Origin: Mucilaginibacter sp. SG564
GTDB taxonomy: Bacteria > Bacteroidota > Bacteroidia > Sphingobacteriales > Sphingobacteriaceae
Direction of reading: 5' to 3'
DNA length: 64,000 nt
Assembly (NCBI RefSeq): GCF_013149275.1
Contig: NZ_JABGNA010000002.1
Location: 496,001-560,000, forward strand
Part shown: one piece after another, positions 51,829-60,161 of the stretch
How positions within the stretch are numbered: the first letter of the stretch is position 1
Layout of the letters: the number at the start of each line of letters is the position of its first letter
Position numbers and translations under genes: made by a program
Notes under the pieces: model-generated
The model's input: only the letters and a program-made list of their open reading frames with translations
The model's database searches: none
Told to the model about the DNA's origin: nothing

Positions 51829-53604
51829 TTACTTATCCTTCCAAAACTGCAGCCAATGCAGGTTATACCCACCCTTATTGGCGTACACCCTTACTTTATT
51901 AACCCCGGCTTTTAGGCGGATATCTTTTACGGTGATCACCTGCCAGGTTTTTAGTCCTGCGGTGTTGGGAATAGCCACTTCTTTAGCTTGATCGGCACCG
52001 TTTATATTGAGCGTTAATTTGGCATCGTCGGTTGCTGCAGCTACTTTTAGCTTAACTGTGTATACGCCGGGTGTTTTTACCTGAATAGTGTATTGGGTCC
52101 ATTCGCTAGTTTCTATATGGTCAACATAAAAACTGTTATAGGCGGAAGAATCTTTGCTGATATCTACACCATCATTACGGTAAGTGCGGCCATGGTTCCC
52201 GATACCCGGTTTCCCGGAGGTACGATAATCGGCAGTATCGGTATCAAAGTAAGCAAAGCCGTTGCGTCCGAGGTCATAGTCAACCGCGTTAATGATGGTG
52301 CCGTTGGTAACTTTATTGGCTTTAAATGGTTTGGTTGCGGTTGTAAAAGGTTGTCTGAAAATAGCATCGATCACATCATGGTGAATAATGGCGTTTTCCA
52401 GTTTGGCGTGTATAGCCATCTCGAGCGTACCACTATATACGTTACTTTCCTTAGGCTTATGTTTTCCCGTGTTGAGGTAATTGGTCACGTCATCATAGTT
52501 TAGGTTTGATGGGATCTCGATCGGATTGTTGTTCCCCATTTTTTTCAGTGGCCAAAGTGCCCAGCCTAAATTATTTTTCTCCAGCAAGTGTATCTCCTCT
52601 GTTAGCCATACGTTAGAGTTTTCGCCGGTCTCTCCTATCCAGGCAGGCACATTGTACTGATCGCGGGTTTTGATGATATGCTCTACCGATTTTTGATCGT
52701 TAAAGTTCCAGTATTTATGGAAGCTCAGCACCATGTTTTTATCCCAGGTGGGCAGTATACCGTTATAATTATTCCCCCAGCCGTTGCCCTCAATAATGAT
52801 GATGTGTTTTTTATCCACCTCGCGAATAGCAGCCGTAATATCAACCATCAGTTTGCGTAAAGGGGCGTTAGTTTTTTCCTTTAGCCCATTCTTATCATTG
52901 GCTGGGTCATCAAAGCCCCAGTTGGGTTCGTTGATGATATCATAGCCGGCAATATTAGGTTCGTTTTTATACCTATCGGCCAGTTTGCGCCAAAGGGCTA
53001 TCATTTTTTGTTTGTTGGCCTCGCTGTCCCACAATGATGGCACATCGGTATTACGATCTGATATATTGAGGTCGTTACCCTGTCCGCCCGGTGTGGCATG
53101 CAGATCAAGGATGAGGTACATGTGGTTGGCTTTGCACCAGGCCAGCAGATCGTCGGTCATTTTGAAGCCTTTGTCTATCCAGGTATTTTGCCCGGCAACC
53201 GGTTCTTTTTCAATTGGCAGGGTATAAAGGTTATAGTGCATGGGCAAACGTACAGAGTTAAAGCCCCAGCGGCGCATCGAGTCGATATCTATTTTGCGGG
53301 TATTGTTGGCCAGCCAGGTATCGTAAAACTCCTTGGTTTCTGCTGGTCCCATCAAATCTTCCAATCTTTCGCGGATGCGGTATTGGCGACTATCCCTGTT
53401 AACATGCAGCATATAGCCTTCCTGCAGCATCCAGCCGCCCAGACCCATACCGCGTAACAGCACGTTTTTGCCGCTTTCGTCAACTATCTTTTTGCCGTCG
53501 GCCTTTAAAAAGCTTTGCGCGTTGCCCTGTAACGAAATAAACGAAGCTGGTAGGGCCATAAGCAAAACCTTTACCGATATATTTTTAAAAGTTTGTAATA
53601 ACAT
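51829..53604 (-). CDS. Secreted GH5-family glycoside hydrolase with C-terminal CBM
   Basis: A 591-residue protein with a signal peptide ending near GNAQ. The GH5 (cellulase-type) domain spans about 30-370. The acid/base Glu is in YDIINEPNWGF and the nucleophile in PAWIGETGENS. A linker leads to a carbohydrate-binding module of the CBM6/35 type at about 455-590 (SEWTQYTIQVKTPGVYTVKL, YNLHWLQFWKD). The substrate is a beta-glycan. It lies 42 bases downstream of a GH30 gene, forming a two-gene operon. Confidence 0.93.
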   Translation of the reverse strand: MLLQTFKNISVKVLLMALPASFISLQGNAQSFLKADGKKIVDESGKNVLLRGMGLGGWMLQEGYMLHVNRDSRQYRIRERLEDLMGPAETKEFYDTWLANNTRKIDIDSMRRWGFNSVRLPMHYNLYTLPIEKEPVAGQNTWIDKGFKMTDDLLAWCKANHMYLILDLHATPGGQGNDLNISDRNTDVPSLWDSEANKQKMIALWRKLADRYKNEPNIAGYDIINEPNWGFDDPANDKNGLKEKTNAPLRKLMVDITAAIREVDKKHIIIIEGNGWGNNYNGILPTWDKNMVLSFHKYWNFNDQKSVEHIIKTRDQYNVPAWIGETGENSNVWLTEEIHLLEKNNLGWALWPLKKMGNNNPIEIPSNLNYDDVTNYLNTGKHKPKESNVYSGTLEMAIHAKLENAIIHHDVIDAIFRQPFTTATKPFKANKVTNGTIINAVDYDLGRNGFAYFDTDTADYRTSGKPGIGNHGRTYRNDGVDISKDSSAYNSFYVDHIETSEWTQYTIQVKTPGVYTVKLKVAAATDDAKLTLNINGADQAKEVAIPNTAGLKTWQVITVKDIRLKAGVNKVRVYANKGGYNLHWLQFWKDK

Positions 53605-53646
53605 GATATACTTAGGTTATTGGTATAAACAAAGAATGAAGAACGC

Positions 53647-55056
53647 TTACCAGATATAAGTGCCTACCGAGCCTTTTTCTAAAGTAGCGGCGATGGCTTT
53701 GCCATTGTATTTAATATTGAACGATTGTGGCGAGTCGCTGGTATTGGCTACGATGAGCACCTTTTTACCGTCAGGTGTTTTGAAAGCCACGTTAGGCAGC
53801 TTATCTGAATTGTTAGAAGAGATACGAACCGAACCCGGGCGCACAAATTTGGATGCATGGGCTATGGAGTAGTAAGCGAGATTACGTTTTACGGAGTTTT
53901 TATCAATAGTTACTGCGCCCTGGCACATCGGACAGCCACCCCTGTCGGTGTATGGTTTATAATCCGGATCGGCCGCCAGGTTCCATTCCAGTACGTTGCG
54001 GCTCCAGTTGCGGGTTGCGCCAATGATCAGGCGTTTAACCGGCCAGGCAATATCGATGGTAGAACTGTTTTCTTTTTCTACCACCATTTGCTCCGTAAAA
54101 TAGAGGTTTTTATCAGGGTGGGCGTTGTGCACATCGGTAAGGGCATCAATATTGCCTCCGTACAAATGGAAGCCTGAGCCGTCGATATATTTACGGGCCG
54201 CGGGATCGTTCAGGATAGAGATGGGGTAATCCGGCCTGTCGGCATTATGATCATAAATAATGATCTTGGTTTTAATACCGGCAGCTTTAAAGGCTGGCCC
54301 AAGATGGTTTTTGATAAACACTCCCTCATCAGGAGCTACCAATAGTAAGCTAGGGTTATTGCCCGGATGCAAGGGCTCATTTTGAATGGTTATGGCGTCA
54401 ATTGGTATACCGTTAGCTTTCATGCCCTGTATATATTTTACCAGGTATTTAGCATAGGCCCCATAATATTCGGGTTTTAAACGACCGCCGCGGGTATCTT
54501 CATTGGTTTTCATCCATGCTGGCGGCGACCAGGGCGAACCCAGAATTTTGATGGCAGGGTTGATAGCCAGTATCTGTTTCATCACCGGGATCACATCCTG
54601 CTTATCGGGCCCCAGGTCAAAATGTTTTAAGGCTGGGTCGGTTTGGCCGGCCGGCATATCATCGTAGGAAAATACTTTTTCGTTCAGGTCAGATGCGCCG
54701 ATGCTCAACCGGATATAACTTACCCCGATGTTATTACCATTGGTGGCAAACAATTCTTTCAGTAACGCGGCCCGGCTATCTGCGCTCATACGAATGATGT
54801 GCATGGCACTACCCCCCGTTAAGGCAAAACCAAAGCCATCAATTGGCTGATATGTTTTTTTGTCGTCAATAGTAATGGTAAATCCGTTATCGTTAGCCGG
54901 TTTAAAGGTTAGAGCATCTTTTTGCTTTTCAAACAAAACAGATCTGTCGGCTTTGGTAAGCCACAAACTGGCCTGATCTGCTTTTTGAGCATTGGCGGTA
55001 ATTGTAGCGCCAAACAGCAGCGGCCACAGTAAAAGTGATCGGATATTTTTATTCAT
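53647..55056 (-). CDS. Secreted GH30-family glycosidase (glucosylceramidase-like)
   Basis: A 469-residue protein with signal MNKNIRSLLLWPLLFGATITANAQ. The GH30 TIM barrel and side beta domain carry YQPIDGFGFALTGGSAMHI, the acid/base Glu in AITIQNEPLHPGN and the nucleophile Glu in LYFTEQMVV. GH30 enzymes split beta-1,6-glucan, xylan or glucosylceramide; the subfamily cannot be assigned here. The signal peptide and GH5 partner suggest joint breakdown of plant or fungal wall glucan. It is first in the operon. Confidence 0.94.
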   Translation of the reverse strand: MNKNIRSLLLWPLLFGATITANAQKADQASLWLTKADRSVLFEKQKDALTFKPANDNGFTITIDDKKTYQPIDGFGFALTGGSAMHIIRMSADSRAALLKELFATNGNNIGVSYIRLSIGASDLNEKVFSYDDMPAGQTDPALKHFDLGPDKQDVIPVMKQILAINPAIKILGSPWSPPAWMKTNEDTRGGRLKPEYYGAYAKYLVKYIQGMKANGIPIDAITIQNEPLHPGNNPSLLLVAPDEGVFIKNHLGPAFKAAGIKTKIIIYDHNADRPDYPISILNDPAARKYIDGSGFHLYGGNIDALTDVHNAHPDKNLYFTEQMVVEKENSSTIDIAWPVKRLIIGATRNWSRNVLEWNLAADPDYKPYTDRGGCPMCQGAVTIDKNSVKRNLAYYSIAHASKFVRPGSVRISSNNSDKLPNVAFKTPDGKKVLIVANTSDSPQSFNIKYNGKAIAATLEKGSVGTYIW

Positions 55057-55359
55057 AAATTAAAATTTAACAGGGAAGTTACTGCTGTAAACTGGTTTAA
55101 ATAAGGCTTAAATTGGATGGTAAATTTATTATTGTTTTCAATATAATGATGTATAATTTATTGAGTAACTAACATATTACGAAGGTGTAAAAAACACACC
55201 AGATTGCACATCGGAACTGATATTTTTGTTGCCCTATTTTAACACTACAGCAAACGGAATATAGCCCTGGCATTAAATGGATTACCAGGTATATTAATTA
55301 AGACTTTAAATTATTTGCCAGTATTAAAATTTATTTATAGTTTCACTGGAAGTATACGA
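55057..55359. other. AT-rich divergent intergenic region
   Basis: About 300 bases between the GH30 gene (minus) and the receiver gene (plus). No gene, hairpin or strong box was recognised. It should hold the promoters of both units. Confidence 0.5.
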
Positions 55360-55734
55360 ATGGAAGAACCGCACAAAAAGATCATCATATTTGATGATGA
55401 TGAAGATATACTTTCTATTTGCAGTTATATCTTAGAAGAGAAGGGATGGGAAGTGCATACTTTTACCGATTGCAATAATATTGTTGATAAAGTTTTGCCG
55501 ATTTTGCCGGATGTTATATTGATGGACAACTGGATACCCGATGCCGGGGGAATAGTAGCTACCCAAACGCTTAAGAAAGCAGAAGAATTAAAGCATATTC
55601 CGGTCATCTACTTTTCGGCCAATAGCGATATTCAATTATTGGCAAGCCATGCCGGCGCCCAAACATATCTGGCCAAACCTTTTGATCTGGAAGATCTGGA
55701 ACGCGTTATAAGTAATGTGTTGACAGGGGAGTAA
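55360..55734 (+). CDS. Stand-alone response regulator receiver
   Basis: A 124-residue single receiver domain. The start is 55360 (MEEPHKKIIIFDDDEDIL), with an in-frame start at 55315 less likely. The acidic triad FDDDED is near 10-14, the phospho-acceptor Asp in VILMDNWIPDAGG, and the conserved Lys in TYLAKPFDLEDL. It lacks an output domain, like CheY-type and other adaptor receivers. The partner kinase is not in the window. Confidence 0.9.
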   Translation: MEEPHKKIIIFDDDEDILSICSYILEEKGWEVHTFTDCNNIVDKVLPILPDVILMDNWIPDAGGIVATQTLKKAEELKHIPVIYFSANSDIQLLASHAGAQTYLAKPFDLEDLERVISNVLTGE

Positions 55735-55766
55735 ATTAAATATAATACTGCTTTATACAGATAAAA

Positions 55767-55798
55767 TAAAAGGCCTCATCTACATAGATGGGGCCTTT
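55767..55798. terminator. Bidirectional terminator
   Basis: Stem AAAAGGCC.CATCT/AGATG.GGCCTTTT with a 4-base loop, between the receiver gene (plus) and the outer-membrane protein gene (minus). A and T runs are present on both sides. Confidence 0.88.
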
Positions 55799-55808
55799 TT
55801 GTATACTG

Positions 55809-58757
55809 TTATTGCGGTCCGCCCGGAATTCCCGGAGGCCCACCGCCACCAGGCCCAGCGCCATCACGACGTCCGCCACCATCTCTGAACCGGCCGCCAG
55901 GACCCATATTATCCTGAACAGGGGCTTTGCCTGCAAACTTTTTCAGGTTAAGTGTAAAAGTTAACAGATAATATCTTGAAAGACGGTTAACCCGTGATTG
56001 CGTCAATGAACTGGCTGTTGATGTTGATGAAAAGCCAGTGTTTTGGTTAAATAAGTCAAAACCCGACAGGCGGATAGTAGCTTGTTTATTTTTCAAAAAG
56101 CGGCGCTCTACATATAAGTTCAGAATGTTGGGGTTGGTAACTTTGATATCTGAGCTATAGCCGTAGTTGGTGGCTTTAGAATAATCGTAGCTAAATGTCC
56201 AGTCGCCAAAGTAATTTTTACCGGTAAGGCCGATGTTCCAGGTCCGGATATTTGACGTTCCGTTAAGTAATGGATTTTGTACGGAATTACTGGTTCTGTT
56301 GATAGCGTAATTAGTTAAGATTTGCGCGTCAACAACGTTATTGATATCAACCCTGAAACGAACTTCCGGGGTAAATACCAGGTTTTTGGCAATATTTTTC
56401 TCGGTAGTGGCCGCAAATGAAGTAGAATCAATATTGGTGAGGTAGCCTATATTATTAGTGTAGGTAGCTGTACCATTAAAGGTAAGGGTGTATTTGCGGT
56501 TTTCCCATGGTTTGGAATAAGTTAAACGACCAGAACCTGTGTAATATCCATCAGCATTTAAATACTGAGTTAAAATAGTGTTTTGGAATCTCGGATTAGG
56601 CGAATAAAGACGAGGATAGGTAATGGTGTTGGTTACCACCTGGTTTTGCACACTCTGGAACGATAAGTTAGCAAAAAATACATCACCGGTTTGGAAACTG
56701 AACTTATTATACCTGATCGAAAAATTGTTAGTAAACTGTGGTTTCAGATTGGGGTTACCTTCAACCGGGTAAAGCGCGTTTGAAAAGTCGATCACGGGTT
56801 GTAATTGTGAAAAGCTTGGCGTGCTGCTTGATCCATTATAGTTAACACTGAATGATTGGCTGCGCGAAAAATTATAAATGAAACGGGCAGTGGGTATTAC
56901 ATTAAAGTTTGATATGTGCGTTGAAATGCCCGTTACCGGTGAGTTGCCATCTAAGACGGATGGTTGAACCCCCAATCCTAATGTATAGTTATATTTCTTT
57001 TCGATAAAACGGTAGTTTAAGCCAACCCTGTTAGTTGTAAAAGTGTAATTATAGCGATTACTTAACGCGCTGTCGCTTCTAAAAGAAAAATCAGCTACAT
57101 TAAAAAGGGTATCGGTCTCTTTGTTGTTGGTTGTAATAGCACGGTTAAACGCGTAGTTAAGCTCCAGGTATGAACGTTTGCCTATTGGGTTCAGATACGA
57201 AACGTTAGTTCCATAGCTGTTTGTGCGGCTATAAGTATTGATCATTTGGTTTATTGGAGCAGTAGGATTACCTGCTGTATAATCATAAACCGGGTTTTGG
57301 TATGACCAACTTGGCGCCGAACTTACGGTAGCATTGATGCTCAGGTTATGGCGATTTTTAAAGCGATGGTTAAATAAGGCTGTAAAACCATAATTAGGTG
57401 CTTGCGAATCGCCGTTGGTAATAGCAGTGTAAGCCGATGATATATTCCCGTTTCTGCTGAAATTTACAGCCTCATTTTCATTAGTATTGGTGCCCGAGTA
57501 TGAAAATGTAGGAGTAACTTTTAAGTAGTTAATAGTATCAGGTTTATACTCCATATTCCAGGTAAAGCGGTGATTTATATTTTGATCTTTTTCAACGCTG
57601 TTTTGATTTTGTGTTGTAGGGTTTGAGGCCGACCTGTTTTCCTGTAAGGTGTTGGTTGTTGTTGTAACCGTATTATCGGCAAAACTGTAACTTCCATATA
57701 CCGAAAGCTTTTTACCCCATTGGTCACGGAAGTTTGTACCGATAGAGTGCGCGTTGGTTTCACCATTTTGCGTGGTTATCAAGCTGCCCGAGTTGCCGCC
57801 GCCACGGCCTGCATTACCCCGGCCGCCACCGCCAAAACCCCCACCGCCAAAGCCGCCGCCACCGCCGCCACTTGGACTGCCGAATGAAAAGGTATTAACG
57901 TTGGTATTATTAATGCTCCCTAAAACAGCGATTTGGCGATCGCCATTAAAATCAAACGCATTAACAGAGCCTATATAACGGTTTTTATCAGGGATATCCT
58001 GGCTTTGAGGTAAGGCATCTCTACCGCCTCCTGCAGTGGCCTGCCCAAAATAACCGTAGTTTTTATCCTTGCGGATAGTGATGTTCATGATTTTATCCGG
58101 CTCACCGGTTTTAACGCCGGTAAGGTTGGCCTGGTCGCCATAGTCATCAATCATCTGGATGTTCTCGATCACATCGGCGGGAAGGTTTTTGGTGGCGCTT
58201 TGAACATCGCCTCCCATAAAGTCCTTACCATTTATCCGCACCTTGGTAACTTGTTTACCCTGCGTGGTAATGTTTCCGTTTACATCCACATCAACACCCG
58301 GTAGTTTTTTGATCAGGTCCTCTGCCGGGGCATTCTCCCGTACTTTATAAGCGCTGGCATTGTATTCTACCGTATCCTCTTTCAGCGTTACCGGATTTAC
58401 GCCCACAATGGTTACCACGTTAAGCATATTGGTTGAAGCCTTCATGATGATATTACCCAGATCAACAGGTTTTCCATCAGCATCAAGAGCGAAGTGTTTT
58501 TTGATGGATGTAAACCCGATGGATGATAATGTAAGTGTTATTTTGCTGCCTTTAATGCCCGAGAACGCAAATTTTCCATTAGCATCAGCTATAGATATGG
58601 TACTATCTCCCCCATTTGATACGAGCTTAATACTGCTGCCGGGTAGCGAAAGTTTTGTGGTATCAACAACGGTGCCGCTAATATCATGCGTGGTTTGTGC
58701 CAGCGTTTTGAATGCAGTTAAAATGGTTAGGCTTAAAATAAGGAACAGGGGTTTCAT
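55809..58757 (-). CDS. Outer-membrane beta-barrel protein (TonB-receptor-like) with Gly-rich insert
   Basis: A 982-residue protein. The signal ends near TLAQ. A CarboxypepD_reg-like domain (about 22-110) is followed by a plug (about 130-230, VTKVRINGKDFMGGD). An OMP_b-brl_3 barrel of about 700 residues fills the rest. A Gly-rich tract around 290-325 (GGGGGGFGGGGFGGGG) sits between plug and barrel. The C-terminus ends in Gly/Pro-rich PGGGGPPGIPGGPQ, after the last strand. It may transport or bind something at the surface; no SusD gene is next to it, so a SusC role is not supported. Confidence 0.88.
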   Translation of the reverse strand: MKPLFLILSLTILTAFKTLAQTTHDISGTVVDTTKLSLPGSSIKLVSNGGDSTISIADANGKFAFSGIKGSKITLTLSSIGFTSIKKHFALDADGKPVDLGNIIMKASTNMLNVVTIVGVNPVTLKEDTVEYNASAYKVRENAPAEDLIKKLPGVDVDVNGNITTQGKQVTKVRINGKDFMGGDVQSATKNLPADVIENIQMIDDYGDQANLTGVKTGEPDKIMNITIRKDKNYGYFGQATAGGGRDALPQSQDIPDKNRYIGSVNAFDFNGDRQIAVLGSINNTNVNTFSFGSPSGGGGGGFGGGGFGGGGRGNAGRGGGNSGSLITTQNGETNAHSIGTNFRDQWGKKLSVYGSYSFADNTVTTTTNTLQENRSASNPTTQNQNSVEKDQNINHRFTWNMEYKPDTINYLKVTPTFSYSGTNTNENEAVNFSRNGNISSAYTAITNGDSQAPNYGFTALFNHRFKNRHNLSINATVSSAPSWSYQNPVYDYTAGNPTAPINQMINTYSRTNSYGTNVSYLNPIGKRSYLELNYAFNRAITTNNKETDTLFNVADFSFRSDSALSNRYNYTFTTNRVGLNYRFIEKKYNYTLGLGVQPSVLDGNSPVTGISTHISNFNVIPTARFIYNFSRSQSFSVNYNGSSSTPSFSQLQPVIDFSNALYPVEGNPNLKPQFTNNFSIRYNKFSFQTGDVFFANLSFQSVQNQVVTNTITYPRLYSPNPRFQNTILTQYLNADGYYTGSGRLTYSKPWENRKYTLTFNGTATYTNNIGYLTNIDSTSFAATTEKNIAKNLVFTPEVRFRVDINNVVDAQILTNYAINRTSNSVQNPLLNGTSNIRTWNIGLTGKNYFGDWTFSYDYSKATNYGYSSDIKVTNPNILNLYVERRFLKNKQATIRLSGFDLFNQNTGFSSTSTASSLTQSRVNRLSRYYLLTFTLNLKKFAGKAPVQDNMGPGGRFRDGGGRRDGAGPGGGGPPGIPGGPQ

Positions 58758-58970
58758 AGAGTATTTGTTCTACTTGAAAAATTATTAATTATACATTGGA
58801 CACAATCCAATTGCAAATGTTCAACTTATAAAGTATTAAATGTTAAAAACGCATATGATTGTTACAAAAACGGCCCTAAACGCTTATTAATCATATCATT
58901 GTTACAAATCTTAAGGGTAAAAGAACCTTCAATATCAGCCCTTTCACCCTTAATATAACCTTTTATAAAA

Positions 58971-59576
58971 TTAGTTGATGTGCAAAACGGTTGCTACTTC
59001 ACTATAATTTTTAAAGTTGATGTTTGGATGCGCAATTTGCAGAGTGGTAACGCTGCCTCCGGGAATAACTACAATCTTAAAATCGAGCCCGGTTTGTGAA
59101 AAGTTGGCCTTAATATTAACATAGCCAACGCCAAAATCTGATAGTGTAATGGTCCTGCCAGCTTCGCTGTATGGCAATGCATAATAAGCTCCGGTGCTTC
59201 CAGTGGTTCTGAAGTAGGCTAAAACAACGCCGCTATCAACTATATCCTGTGTTATGGCCGGTATATTGAAATTGGTAAATCCGGTTAAGGTTACGCTTCT
59301 GTTAATTAACAAATAGCTTTTAACACTCATGGTGCCATCAGCTCCGTTGGCACCATCGGTTCCGTTAGATCCTGCTGGTCCTTGAGGGCCTGTTGCGCCA
59401 GTATTGCCAGTTGCACCTTGCGGGCCACCCGGACCTGGCGAACCGGTATCTCCTTTTGGTCCTTGTGCGCCATTGGTGCCATTGGTCCCGGCCGGTCCTG
59501 GATCTCCTTTTTTACAGGCGTTTATGCTAAATAAGCAGATCAATAAAACAGGAAAAATTAGTCGTAGTTTTCTCAT
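58971..59576 (-). CDS. Collagen-like repeat lipoprotein
   Basis: A 201-residue lipoprotein with lipobox INAC (Cys about 21). Residues 24-82 are about 19 Gly-X-Y triplets (GDPGPAGTNGTNGAQGPKGD and on), the collagen triple-helix pattern. The C-terminal 115 residues are a beta-rich domain. Bacterial collagen-like proteins form trimeric surface stalks with a head domain; the head here is not recognised. Confidence 0.85.
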   Translation of the reverse strand: MRKLRLIFPVLLICLFSINACKKGDPGPAGTNGTNGAQGPKGDTGSPGPGGPQGATGNTGATGPQGPAGSNGTDGANGADGTMSVKSYLLINRSVTLTGFTNFNIPAITQDIVDSGVVLAYFRTTGSTGAYYALPYSEAGRTITLSDFGVGYVNIKANFSQTGLDFKIVVIPGGSVTTLQIAHPNINFKNYSEVATVLHIN

Positions 59577-59765
59577 GAATTTTAAATTTTTTGATGGAGT
59601 TGTGAACTTATTACGGATGTATGAATAATTAGTTGCAGGCGATGGGGATAGCGGAACAATTATTGTTGCTACTAAGAAAAGAAAAGTAATGTATTGTTTA
59701 AATAATACAAAAAGTGAACAACAAAACCGGCGAATGTTTCGTTATGTTTAAAATAAAATTAACCT

Positions 59766-60038
59766 ATGAATAATATTAGCAGCACATTGCACTCAAAAGT
59801 GCACAATTGGATCGATGCGATCGGGTTTCGGCTAAATACTTCGCAAACGAATAACAAAAGCCATGTCACCACTAATCATTATTTCTTTGAAACGTTTAAT
59901 TTTTTTGAGAAGAAGCGTAGGAACCATCCGGAAAGCACCAAGTTTTTGTGCTTTGATGCCTACGGCGAAAAAATTAATGTAAGATCATTACTCGATCTTC
60001 AGGTAGCCTTTTTCGAAAACATCAGCCAGCTTAAATAG
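59766..60038 (+). CDS. Hypothetical protein (90 residues)
   Basis: A soluble 90-residue protein with no family I recognise. It contains HYFFETFNFFEKKRRNHPES and a C-terminal helix LLDLQVAFFENISQLK. Coding bias looks like the neighbours, so it is probably real. It stands alone before a terminator. Confidence 0.5.
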   Translation: MNNISSTLHSKVHNWIDAIGFRLNTSQTNNKSHVTTNHYFFETFNFFEKKRRNHPESTKFLCFDAYGEKINVRSLLDLQVAFFENISQLK

Positions 60039-60109
60039 CACTGTTATAGTTGGATATTAAATTTTGCTCATTTTTGCCTGATCAATGCTGCGCATCAGGC
60101 GTATTCATA

Positions 60110-60143
60110 AAAAAGCCTGCTTGGTTTACCAAGCAGGCTTTTT
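60110..60143. terminator. Bidirectional terminator
   Basis: Perfect 15-bp stem AAAAAGCCTGCTTGG/CCAAGCAGGCTTTTT with a 4-base loop, between convergent genes. Confidence 0.92.
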
Positions 60144-60161
60144 ATTTAATTGATAAACGGA

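Noticed and set aside
55809..58757. SusC of a polysaccharide utilisation locus
   Set aside because: No SusD-like gene is adjacent and the barrel type is OMP_b-brl rather than SusC/RagA; the GH5/GH30 pair is separate and divergent from the receiver gene.
58360..58788. 142-residue plus-strand frame
   Set aside because: Antisense to the signal/plug part of the outer-membrane protein; typical shadow frame.
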